Position numbers and translations under genes: made by a program. The notes under the pieces are model-generated. The model saw only the letters and a list, made by a program, of their open reading frames with translations. It did not search any database and was not told where the DNA came from. From Sulfurovum sp. (lineage in GTDB: Bacteria; Campylobacterota; Campylobacteria; Campylobacterales; Sulfurovaceae), in assembly GCA_002733215.1 (NCBI GenBank), contig NVUY01000020.1:1-59406 (forward strand): a DNA stretch of 59,406 nucleotides, in the 5' to 3' direction. This document shows positions 52,186 to 59,406 of the stretch, piece after piece. Within the stretch, counting starts at the first letter, position 1. The number at the start of each line of letters is the position of its first letter.

Positions 52186-52287
52186 TTACTTCTCATCATC
52201 TCTTTGTGTCTCATACACAAACCATCCCAATCCAACTACAGCAACAACTGCAAGAAAAGCCAACATAGCTATGTCTAAACTAGGCAT
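52186..52287 (-). CDS. 33-residue single-helix membrane protein overlapping rlmN
   Basis: ATG at 52287 lies inside the last codons of rlmN and has GGAGGT upstream, itself in the rlmN coding end. It encodes [20 protein letters not shown], then [13 protein letters not shown]: one transmembrane helix and a charged tail. Coupled to rlmN by an 8-bp overlap. No family recognised; the layout recalls small respiratory-complex subunits such as CcoQ, but no such complex is nearby. Confidence 0.6.
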   Translation of the reverse strand: MPSLDIAMLAFLAVVAVVGLGWFVYETQRDDEK

Positions 52288-53365
52288 CTATACCTCCTTC
52301 TAATTTTTGTTCTCTCAGCTGACCACAGGCAGCAGAAATATCTAAACCTTTAGACTCACGGATCGTACAATGCAAACCTCGTTTCGTCAAAAACTCCTGA
52401 AATTCTTTCATGTCTGCATCTGATGGTCTCTTAAATTCAGTACCCCCGTAAGGATTAAAATAGATCAAGTTCACCTTCGCTTTTATTCCATCAAGCAGCG
52501 ATAATAATTTCTTCGCTGCAGAAATATCATCATTGACATCTTTGATGACAAGATACTCAAACATCACCCTCTTTCTATCATTGACAGGAAAGTTTTTCAC
52601 CGCAGCAATAATAGATGCTATGTTATATGCTTTGTTAATAGGCATCAACTGTTGTCTCAATTCATCATCAACAGCATGCAAAGAGATCGCAAGATTAATG
52701 CCCAGTTCCATCTTTCCAAGTCTTTCGATCTTAGTACTGAGACCGGATGTTGAAATAGTTTGTCTATGTGTGGCAATAGCCATACCTTCAGGATCTGAAA
52801 ATATCTTTACTGACTTAACCACCTCTGCCAGATTGTCAAGTGGTTCACCCATACCCATATAGACAATATTGACACGACGATTGGCATCTATGTCATTATC
52901 TTTCTTGATCAAGCGTACCTGTTCAACGATCTCACCTGCAGTCAAATTACGCATAAAACCGCCCTTTGCCGTCAAACAAAATGCGCACCCTACCTTGCAC
53001 CCTACCTGAGAGGAGATACATACTGTATAGCGTTCCTGATGCTTTACAGAACCATCTTCATGATACTCTTTATCTCTCATCAGAAGAAGTACTGATTCTA
53101 CAGTATGTCCATCATGAAGTTCAAAGAGATATTTACGGCTGCCGTCTTTAGAATTTTGTACCATCACTGTTTTGAGTGGAGTAAGTGTATACGCTTCATC
53201 GAGCTTTTCTCTCATCTCTTTTGGAAGGTTTTTCATCTCTTCAAAAGACTCTGCATACTTGTGGTAGACCCAAGAGTATATTTGCTTCGCTCTAAAAGAA
53301 GGTTTGATGAGTTCAGCTAATTCTTCTTTTGTCAGATCTAGTATTATTTTTTTACGACTCAGCAT
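52280..53365 (-). CDS. rlmN: 23S rRNA/tRNA adenine C2-methyltransferase
   Basis: 361 residues. Radical-SAM motif CKVGCAFC in the middle, MGMGEPLDN, and a C-terminal Cys in SAACGQLR for the methyl-carrying step. It methylates A2503 of 23S rRNA and A37 of some tRNAs. Start at ATG 53365. Confidence 0.95.
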   Translation of the reverse strand: MLSRKKIILDLTKEELAELIKPSFRAKQIYSWVYHKYAESFEEMKNLPKEMREKLDEAYTLTPLKTVMVQNSKDGSRKYLFELHDGHTVESVLLLMRDKEYHEDGSVKHQERYTVCISSQVGCKVGCAFCLTAKGGFMRNLTAGEIVEQVRLIKKDNDIDANRRVNIVYMGMGEPLDNLAEVVKSVKIFSDPEGMAIATHRQTISTSGLSTKIERLGKMELGINLAISLHAVDDELRQQLMPINKAYNIASIIAAVKNFPVNDRKRVMFEYLVIKDVNDDISAAKKLLSLLDGIKAKVNLIYFNPYGGTEFKRPSDADMKEFQEFLTKRGLHCTIRESKGLDISAACGQLREQKLEGGIDA

Positions 53366-53484
53366 TTTCTGCCTCGCTTGTACTGAATTTTACACAAATC
53401 ATTTAGTGATTTGTTGCCCTGCATTCTAACGCTTGTAATTCTTCTATTCATATTTATTCTTTCCGTAGGGTCAATTTATAGACC

Positions 53485-54015
53485 CTACATTCTTTCTGTA
53501 TTTTTTATATATGCTGTCAATCTAAGCATGGCTTCTTTATGATTATCCATAAAGTTTTTGTGTGCATTTTCATCACAATAATTCGTCACGATAAAAACAC
53601 CTGCTGCAGGTATCCCAAAAGACTTGGCTACTTTCAGCACGGCATAATATTCCATATTTTCCAAATGAATATTTTTTAAAAGATATGCTTTACCTACATT
53701 ACTGTCTGTTGTGATATAGTTAGAAGAGTTCACGATAGTTTCACGTGAAACATCTTCTGCCGTTGATACCATATTGTCGATAGGTGTATATGCCCCTCCT
53801 GTAAAAAAACTATTCTCAATATTCGTCGCAGTTTTTGACTCTATAATATCAAAAATATTTTTTTCTCCATAGGAACCTGCGGTCCCTACAAAAAATAGGA
53901 ACTCTGGTTTTTGGGACAAACAAAGTTTCGTTAAATTAATCGCAACATCTGTCATACCTATACCAACAGGTATAGCAAAATCAAACTGTTCACTCTCTCC
54001 GGCACAGATAAACAT
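53485..54015 (-). CDS. Phosphorylase-superfamily (MTAN/purine nucleoside phosphorylase-like) protein
   Basis: 176 residues, shorter than the usual ~230. The core IPVGIGMTDVAINLTKL, FVGTAGSYG, MEYYAVLKVAKSFGIPAAGVFIVTNYCDENAHKNF shows the PNP/UDP fold with the Glu and Asp of the active site (MEYYA, NYCDE). It probably cleaves a nucleoside or a related substrate. The start abuts the hisF stop exactly, so it is coupled. The N-terminal strand seems truncated compared with longer relatives. A parS site lies inside it. Confidence 0.75.
   Translation of the reverse strand: MFICAGESEQFDFAIPVGIGMTDVAINLTKLCLSQKPEFLFFVGTAGSYGEKNIFDIIESKTATNIENSFFTGGAYTPIDNMVSTAEDVSRETIVNSSNYITTDSNVGKAYLLKNIHLENMEYYAVLKVAKSFGIPAAGVFIVTNYCDENAHKNFMDNHKEAMLRLTAYIKNTERM
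53737..53752. promoter_or_regulatory. parS site 3, within the nucleoside phosphorylase-like gene
   Basis: AGTTTCACGTGAAACA matches the parS consensus except for the first base. On the minus strand its coding reading is the VSRET stretch of the protein. Confidence 0.75.
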
Positions 54016-54780
54016 TTATAACCTCACAGGAATATTTTTTTCTCTAAGATAGCTTTTTAATTCCATAATGTCAATCTCTTTAAAGTGAAAGATAGAAGCA
54101 GCCAAAGCGGCATCTGCTTCACCAAGTGTAAAAGCTTCTTCAATATGTTGCATCGTTCCTGCACCGCCAGATGCTATCACAGGGATATTAACCTCTTCGC
54201 CTATCTTTTTGTTAAGGGTATTATCAAACCCTGCTCTGGTACCATCTGTATCCATAGAGGTCACAAGAAGTTCTCCTGCCCCTCTGTTGTATGCTTCTTT
54301 TGACCATTCAAGTGCATCAATACCGGTATCATTTCTTCCACCGTGTGTAAAGATATTCCATCTCTGCGGCCCAACCTGTTTTGCATCTATGGCTACAACC
54401 ATACACTGAGAACCAAAACGTTTTGCACCCTCTTCTATAAATGCCGGTCTCTTGATGGCAGCAGAGTTAATGCTTACTTTATCACAACCTACATTCAGTA
54501 GATTATAAATGTCAGAGAGTTCACGGATACCACCTCCGACAGTTAATGGGATAAACACTTCTTTTGCAACCTGCTTTACCACATCCACGATGGTATCACG
54601 TCCTTCATGTGTCGCTCCGATATCAAGAAAGGTGATCTCATCAGCCCCTTCTTCATTATAACGATAGGCTACTTCCACAGGATCTCCTGCATCACGTAAG
54701 CCGACAAAATTCACACCTTTAACCACCCGTCCGTTATCGACATCCAAACACGGTATAATACGTTTTGCAAAATAATCCAT
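54016..54780 (-). CDS. hisF: Imidazole glycerol phosphate synthase cyclase subunit
   Basis: 254 residues, a (beta-alpha)8 barrel. The two catalytic Asp are in [14 protein letters not shown] and [13 protein letters not shown]. It makes imidazole glycerol phosphate and AICAR in histidine synthesis, with HisH supplying ammonia (not in the window). The stop is followed immediately by the ATG of the next gene. Confidence 0.95.
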   Translation of the reverse strand: MDYFAKRIIPCLDVDNGRVVKGVNFVGLRDAGDPVEVAYRYNEEGADEITFLDIGATHEGRDTIVDVVKQVAKEVFIPLTVGGGIRELSDIYNLLNVGCDKVSINSAAIKRPAFIEEGAKRFGSQCMVVAIDAKQVGPQRWNIFTHGGRNDTGIDALEWSKEAYNRGAGELLVTSMDTDGTRAGFDNTLNKKIGEEVNIPVIASGGAGTMQHIEEAFTLGEADAALAASIFHFKEIDIMELKSYLREKNIPVRL

Positions 54781-54894
54781 CTAATTCTCCATTCAAGTCC
54801 GAACTATGCAGCAGTTCGGATTTATTTATGGTAGAATTATACAAAAATTATCCCAAATAGAGGATAAGTATAGAGTATAAAGGTAGTTTATAGT

Positions 54895-55755
54895 ATGATT
54901 ATTGATAATTTGTCCGAGTTCGCGTCTAAGAAATTTGGTCAGAACTTTTTAAAAAATGATTATTATCTACAAAAAATCGTCCAAGCGATGCCCCATGACA
55001 ACTTGCAAGTTGCAGAGATCGGGCCTGGCTTAGGTGATTTAACCAAAGAACTTGTAAAAGTTCGAAATGTCACAGCATTTGAGGTTGATAAAAGATTATG
55101 TGAGCATCTTACGACTGAATTTGAAATACCCATCCACGAAGGGCGCTTTGAATTACGGTGTGGAGATGTGCTTGAGCGTTGGGAGTCAGGAAGTCTATTG
55201 GATGAGCCTTATCATCTGGTAGCCAACCTACCCTACTATATCGCGACCAATATCATCTTAAAAGCATTTAAAGATGAACTATGTCAGTCTATACTCGTCA
55301 TGGTTCAAAAAGAAGTTGCCGTTAAGTTCGCTGCTGCAACAAGACAAAAAGAGTTTTCTGCTCTTTCTGTACTTGCTGCCAGTGTAGGAAAAGCGACACT
55401 GTGTTTCGAAGTTGAGCCCGAAGCATTTGTCCCACCTCCAAACGTGATTTCTGCCGTGCTTTTAATAGAGAAAAACCAGTCAAGAGATGACGAAAAGTTT
55501 GAAACGTTTTTAAAGATTGCCTTTGCGCAGCCACGTAAAAAACTTTCCAAAAACCTCATGGCCGCTTTTTCAAAAGAATTGGTCAATCAAACTTTTGAAA
55601 AGTTGGAACTTGATTCTAATATACGACCTCATGAAGCTGCGACATCAATTTATCATCACATATATAATGAACTAAAGGATAATTTAGATGGACAACAACA
55701 GTCAAAAAAACGAAAGCTCTCAAAATCAAGGTCAAGGAACTCCAAAAACGGATAA
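54895..55755 (+). CDS. rsmA: 16S rRNA dimethyladenosine transferase
   Basis: 286 residues. GQNFLKN, EIGPGLGDLT (SAM), NLPYYIATNII (catalytic) and FVPPPNVISAVL are all present. It dimethylates two adenines near the 3' end of 16S rRNA. Its last ~22 codons, a Lys/Arg/Ser-rich tail, overlap the start of rnj by 68 bp in another frame. Confidence 0.95.
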   Translation: MIIDNLSEFASKKFGQNFLKNDYYLQKIVQAMPHDNLQVAEIGPGLGDLTKELVKVRNVTAFEVDKRLCEHLTTEFEIPIHEGRFELRCGDVLERWESGSLLDEPYHLVANLPYYIATNIILKAFKDELCQSILVMVQKEVAVKFAAATRQKEFSALSVLAASVGKATLCFEVEPEAFVPPPNVISAVLLIEKNQSRDDEKFETFLKIAFAQPRKKLSKNLMAAFSKELVNQTFEKLELDSNIRPHEAATSIYHHIYNELKDNLDGQQQSKKRKLSKSRSRNSKNG

Positions 55756-57868
55756 ACCTAGAGACAGAAAACCAAATCCACACAGACAACAGAACAGTGG
55801 ACAAAACAGACCAACTACCCAGGGACAGAACAATCCTAACCGTCCCAACCCTAATGCAAACAGAAAACCAAATCCTAACAGAAAACCTAACCCTAATAAA
55901 GATGTCAATGGTAATGTACCGGACAGAGACGCGCCGGACGGGAACAGAAAACCAAACCAGAACAGACCTAATAACCAAAACAGAAACAACCCCAATCAAA
56001 ACCGTCAGGGGGGAGGAAACAGACCAAACCCCAGCAATAAACCGGGGAACAAAACAAACCAAAACCGTGCTGGCGGAGGCAATAAAAACAGAGGCAGAAG
56101 AAAAAATGTCACCACTGTAAATGATACAATGAGAGCTTCTTTGGAAGAAAATGCACGCGTTAAAGACGCAACCATGAATCCATGGAAGCAGATAGACATC
56201 TCAGCTAAAGGCAAGATCAGATTTACTCCCCTTGGTGGTCTTGGTGAGATCGGCGGGAACATGGCTGTACTTGAAACAGAAACAACGGCGATCATCATCG
56301 ATGTGGGGATGTCTTTCCCTGATGAGACGATGCATGGTGTAGACATTTTGGTACCTGATTTCTCTTACCTGCATACGCTTAAAGAAACTAAAGATGTGTA
56401 TGTCATCATCACACACGGTCACGAAGATCACATTGGTGCCATGCCTTACTTGTTTAAAGAATTACAGTTTCCTATCTATGCAACACCACTTGCACTTGCG
56501 ATGATAGAAAACAAATTTAATGAACATGGACTCTCACAGTACACAAATAAATTTAACTTTGTCACACTGAGAAAACAATACCAAATTGGCGATATGAAGA
56601 TAGAATGGCTACATAACACGCACTCTATCATCGATGCATGTTCTTTGGCAGTTGAAACACCAGCAGGAACTATCATCCACACCGCTGACTTTAAGATAGA
56701 CCACACGCCTGTTGATAACTATACAATGGATCTACACCGTTATGCCTACTATGGGGCAAAAGGAGTACTTTGTCTTTTCTCTGACTCAACCAACTCACAT
56801 AACCCCGGGTTTACAAAAAGTGAAAAAGTCGTTGGAAAAACATTTGATATACTCTTTAATCTTGCGAAAGGAAGGGTGATCATGTCCACGTTCTCTTCCA
56901 ATGTTCACCGTATTTTCCAGGCAATGGAAAGAGCAGTCGCACACGGGAGAAAGATCTGTGTCATCGGACGTTCTATGGAGCGAAATGTGGAGACGAACAG
57001 AGCTTTAGGTTTTGTGGACATAGAAGACAAACACTTCATCGAAGTACATGAAGTACCAAAATACTCTGACAGTGAGATACTTGTGGTCACCACCGGCTCG
57101 CAAGGTGAAACTATGGCAGCACTCAACCGTATGGCAACAGATGAGCACAGACACATCAAACTTAAGCCTTCAGATACTGTCATTATCTCAGCATCTGCTA
57201 TTCCGGGAAATGAAGCTTCTGTTTCAGGACTTATGAACAAGCTTGTCAAAGCAGGTGTCACAGTACGTTATAAAGAGTTTGCAGACATTCACGTATCAGG
57301 TCACGCAGGCCAAGAAGAGCAAAAACTTATCTTGAGACTTGTTCAGCCTAAATTCTTCCTGCCTGTGCATGGTGAGTATAATCATATTGCCAGACATGCG
57401 AAAACAGCTGTAGACTGTGGCGTTGATGAGAGAAATATCTTGCTTATGTCTGATGGTGATCAAGTGGAAATTACCACGAAGTACTTGAAAAAAGTAAAAA
57501 CTATTAAGTCTGGTAAAACATACATTGACAACCAAAACAATATGACGATTGAAAATGATGTTGTGCTTGACAGACAGAAACTTGCTGAAGACGGTATCGT
57601 CAATGTGGTAGCACAGATCGCACAAAGCAATCAAAAGATCGTAGGTAAACCTGTGGTGACTTCACATGGTCTTGTGCCGGACAAAGATGACAAGAAATTT
57701 GCCAAAGAGATAGAAGTCCTTCTTGAGACGATGCTGCTTAACATGAAACCTGAAGCACTCAAAAACCATAGAGATATTGAAAATGATATACGTGCAGTTG
57801 TAAGAAAACATGTTGTTCGTACTACAAAGAGATATCCGCTTATCATCCCTACTATCTTCATCGTATAA
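55688..57868 (+). CDS. rnj: Ribonuclease J
   Basis: 726 residues. The first ~150 are Asn/Pro/Arg/Gln-rich with repeated NPNRKPNPN-like units (disordered, basic). The metallo-beta-lactamase core follows, with HGHEDHIGAMPY (about residue 242) and GSQGETMAALNRM in the beta-CASP part. RNase J degrades and processes RNA; in Helicobacter a similar N-terminal extension is known and it works with a DEAD-box helicase. AAGGAT precedes the ATG, which lies inside rsmA. Confidence 0.95.
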   Translation: MDNNSQKNESSQNQGQGTPKTDKPRDRKPNPHRQQNSGQNRPTTQGQNNPNRPNPNANRKPNPNRKPNPNKDVNGNVPDRDAPDGNRKPNQNRPNNQNRNNPNQNRQGGGNRPNPSNKPGNKTNQNRAGGGNKNRGRRKNVTTVNDTMRASLEENARVKDATMNPWKQIDISAKGKIRFTPLGGLGEIGGNMAVLETETTAIIIDVGMSFPDETMHGVDILVPDFSYLHTLKETKDVYVIITHGHEDHIGAMPYLFKELQFPIYATPLALAMIENKFNEHGLSQYTNKFNFVTLRKQYQIGDMKIEWLHNTHSIIDACSLAVETPAGTIIHTADFKIDHTPVDNYTMDLHRYAYYGAKGVLCLFSDSTNSHNPGFTKSEKVVGKTFDILFNLAKGRVIMSTFSSNVHRIFQAMERAVAHGRKICVIGRSMERNVETNRALGFVDIEDKHFIEVHEVPKYSDSEILVVTTGSQGETMAALNRMATDEHRHIKLKPSDTVIISASAIPGNEASVSGLMNKLVKAGVTVRYKEFADIHVSGHAGQEEQKLILRLVQPKFFLPVHGEYNHIARHAKTAVDCGVDERNILLMSDGDQVEITTKYLKKVKTIKSGKTYIDNQNNMTIENDVVLDRQKLAEDGIVNVVAQIAQSNQKIVGKPVVTSHGLVPDKDDKKFAKEIEVLLETMLLNMKPEALKNHRDIENDIRAVVRKHVVRTTKRYPLIIPTIFIV

Positions 57869-57872
57869 GATA

Positions 57873-57910
57873 CTTCTGCCTCTCCGGCAGAAGACAGCAT
57901 CAATTTTTTT
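57873..57910 (+). terminator. Probable terminator of rsmA-rnj
   Basis: CTTCTGCC (57873-57880) pairs with GGCAGAAG (57886-57893), with seven Ts at 57904-57910 after a 10-base spacer. A -10 for the next gene (TATAAT, 57954-57959) follows. Confidence 0.55.
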
Positions 57911-57993
57911 AATAACTATTATAAGTTTAATATATCTATAACTAAGATAAAGCTATAATGTTTCCTTTAAAGCGTCATGAAAGGGATCATCAT

Positions 57994-58677
57994 ATGAAAA
58001 AAACCATATCAGTACTATCTTTGCTGTTATTCATACTTATAGTAACCTGTGCTTATCAAAAGAGTGCTACTATTTACACCGACTCTTTAGCAGAGCAGCC
58101 TACACCTATGGATATCATTGAAACAGATACGCTCATTGTGATCAAAGAATCTGCCAATACTGGCCTTGCTCCTATAAAAGAAAAAGCCATTGTTGCAAAG
58201 ACCATTGAAAAGCAGATCGAAGTCAAAACACCAGCAGAAAGTACAGGAGAAGAGGAAGAAGCAGAACAAACGCTTTTAGGCAAACTCAAATCTACTGTAC
58301 TGAAAAAACTACAATCCTTCGATACTAAAATAAAAGAAGAAGAAACAGCGCAAAGTAAAACACTTCTTGACACTCAAAACCATCAAGAAGTCAAAGATCT
58401 TTTACCAAAAATAGCACATAGTACAAGTGAAGAAGAGATCGTAGATCATCTTGTAGAAGCACTAAAACAGCAAGAGCTGGCATTCAAGAACAGAGATAAA
58501 TTCATGTTGGAGATTGAGGCACTTATCAAAAGAGCATTAGATGACAGACATGCCGCGATCGTCTACAGAAATAAAGAAGAACTAGCACTTGAAAAAACAC
58601 AAAAAGTCATTTTAGATGAAAGAGATCTTAACACTAAAAAGATCCCAGAACCTTATACAATCAACCCAGGAGAATAA
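57994..58677 (+). CDS. Hypothetical exported protein with coiled coil
   Basis: 227 residues from the ATG at 57994, which has AAGGGA upstream; an earlier ATG (57958) overlaps the -10. An N-terminal hydrophobic segment (TISVLSLLLFILIVTCAY) could be a signal or anchor, followed by Glu/Lys-rich helices (about 75-220). No domain recognised. It lies 2 bp before the next gene, with which it is probably transcribed. Confidence 0.65.
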   Translation: MKKTISVLSLLLFILIVTCAYQKSATIYTDSLAEQPTPMDIIETDTLIVIKESANTGLAPIKEKAIVAKTIEKQIEVKTPAESTGEEEEAEQTLLGKLKSTVLKKLQSFDTKIKEEETAQSKTLLDTQNHQEVKDLLPKIAHSTSEEEIVDHLVEALKQQELAFKNRDKFMLEIEALIKRALDDRHAAIVYRNKEELALEKTQKVILDERDLNTKKIPEPYTINPGE

Positions 58678-58679
58678 TC

Positions 58680-59282
58680 ATGTTAGAAATCGCTTCAGAA
58701 ATTATCGTTTGCTTATTAATCGCTGCCGCTATTGGTGCAGCCATAGGATACCTTGTCTGCAAAAGCCTCTCAGAGAAAACAGACCCGGCAGCTGTTAAAC
58801 CCCATAGAGAGAAAAAAGCTGCTGAAAAAGAAAAAGAAGTAGTTGCCGAAAAGACTCCTGAAAAGACTCTCGAGGAGACTCCCGAAGTAATACAGGAAGT
58901 AATGATAGAAGAAGTGCTAGAGACAGAGGAGATAAGCCCAACAGAAGAAGTAGAAATACCCACAGAAGATGCTATAGAAAAAGCACTGGAAGCTTTGGAA
59001 GAGATTGATGTACAGGATGATGAAATACCTGAGGCGAAAGAAGAGCCTGCTAAAAAACCTGAACTGCTTTCCTCTCCGCGTAACGGTAAAAAAGATGCCC
59101 TCACCAAGATCAAAGGATTGGGACCAAAACTAGAAGAGAAGTTAAACACTGCCGGTATCTACCATTTTGACCAGATCGCATCTTGGACAGAAGCAGACTT
59201 TGAATGGCTGGGAGAAAATACAACCTTTGCAAGCCGTGCAAAAAAAGATGATTGGGTAGCACAGGCTAAATCTTTTATCTAA
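58680..59282 (+). CDS. Membrane-anchored acidic protein with C-terminal helix-hairpin-helix domain
   Basis: 200 residues. A transmembrane helix at about 3-25 (IIVCLLIAAAIGAAIGYLVC), an acidic Glu/Pro/Thr-rich linker (about 40-125) and a C-terminal HhH domain (DALTKIKGLGPKLEEKLNTAG, then YHFDQIASWT and an FASRAKKDDW motif). HhH domains of this type occur in DUF4332-like proteins. A membrane-tethered, possibly nucleic-acid-binding protein; role unknown. No terminator is visible before the IS end. Confidence 0.75.
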   Translation: MLEIASEIIVCLLIAAAIGAAIGYLVCKSLSEKTDPAAVKPHREKKAAEKEKEVVAEKTPEKTLEETPEVIQEVMIEEVLETEEISPTEEVEIPTEDAIEKALEALEEIDVQDDEIPEAKEEPAKKPELLSSPRNGKKDALTKIKGLGPKLEEKLNTAGIYHFDQIASWTEADFEWLGENTTFASRAKKDDWVAQAKSFI

Positions 59283-59308
59283 AGATCCCTACCCTTTAGA
59301 GAGATACC

Positions 59309-59405
59309 TCCAAAATTTAAATCTGAAGTGCAATTTCTAAGTTCAAAAATCATATCTATTTCTGCCTTAAGCTGACATTTCTAAACCATAAAAAGCTTCA
59401 TTTGG
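59309..59405 (-). mobile_element. 3' end of an insertion sequence (right copy, truncated by window edge)
   Basis: Exact reverse complement of bases 1-97; on the minus strand it encodes the same transposase tail ending in TAA. The two copies face into the window, with their bodies outside it. Base 59406 adds one further base of the element. Confidence 0.55.
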
Positions 59406-59406
59406 T

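Noticed and set aside
55616..56062. Minus-strand frames opposite the RNase J N-terminus
   Set aside because: The low-complexity coding repeat keeps the opposite strand open; the products are compositionally biased shadows.
57958..57993. Earlier ATG for the exported coiled-coil protein
   Set aside because: It overlaps a TATAAT element; the ATG at 57994 has AAGGGA and begins a signal-like sequence.
1..59406. 59-kb composite transposon bounded by the inverted IS ends
   Set aside because: The content is essential housekeeping genes; contig breaks at a multicopy IS are the simpler reading.
1..59406. CRISPR array or prophage
   Set aside because: No regularly spaced direct repeats, cas genes, integrase or phage structural genes seen; the repeats found are inverted and dispersed.

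Overview
The window looks like a chromosomal contig of a Campylobacterota (epsilonproteobacterial) bacterium, most probably a marine or vent-type sulfur oxidiser of the Sulfurovum/Sulfurimonas kind. Reasons: A/T-rich promoters with little -35 signal; a ThrRS lacking most of the TGS domain; a MutS7-type mismatch protein with a C-terminal HNH nuclease; an RNase J with a long Asn/Pro/Arg-rich N-terminus; an epsilon-type malate:quinone oxidoreductase next to citrate synthase; and ordinary housekeeping genes throughout. The taxon is inferred from protein character, not from a search.

Layout. 1-97 and 59309-59405 are identical 97-bp sequences in opposite orientation, which look like the 3' ends of two insertion sequence copies, so the contig probably stops inside a multicopy IS at both ends. 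102-2299: GMC-type flavoprotein dehydrogenase with its small subunit. 2488-5075: two Cys-rich exported peptides around a DoxX protein (bufferin-like, but with no modifying enzyme nearby), a lipoprotein and a ferredoxin-thioredoxin-reductase/rhodanese fusion. 5387-12047: thrS-infC and rpmI-rplT, separated by a MutS7 gene and a DUF1566 gene. 12214-17183: degenerate GGDEF protein, tRNA-Val(GAC), Sel1 protein, dapF-coaE and an L,D-transpeptidase. 17282-20958: feoB-feoA-porin iron operon behind a near-perfect Fur box. 21095-23593: AsmA/TamB-like protein. 23638-29230: Bat (aerotolerance-type) operon with BatA, a BatB/BatC fusion, BatD, MoxR and DUF58, the last pair split by a 184-bp foldback element. 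29342-29561: a candidate small RNA and a 23-residue hydrophobic ORF resembling Ibs type I toxins. 29814-37996: heavy-metal RND efflux cluster with HupE/UreJ, DUF3147 and His-rich proteins, bracketed by related palindromes. 38327-42489: two very small ORFs, an HTH protein, pcm, a nitrilase-family hydrolase, nrdB and ppnP. 42611-46456: glycosyltransferase, mqo, gltA. 47039-51057: nrdA and purB. 51130-59282: RluA-type pseudouridine synthase, rlmN, a nucleoside phosphorylase-like protein, hisF, rsmA, rnj and two envelope/HhH proteins of unknown role.

Three near-consensus parS sites lie within 2 kb (51809-53752), which suggests that this part of the chromosome is a ParB-loading centromere and probably close to oriC. 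Many intergenic gaps hold foldback (REP/MITE-like) elements from at least five sequence families that share one architecture: each arm is itself a hairpin, and the arms are inverted.

The most interesting items are the Ibs-like micro-ORF with its neighbouring anti-Shine-Dalgarno RNA, the orphan bufferin-like peptide/DoxX module, the MutS7-HNH gene in the middle of the translation cluster, the FTR-rhodanese fusion, the parS cluster, and the palindrome-bracketed metal module.
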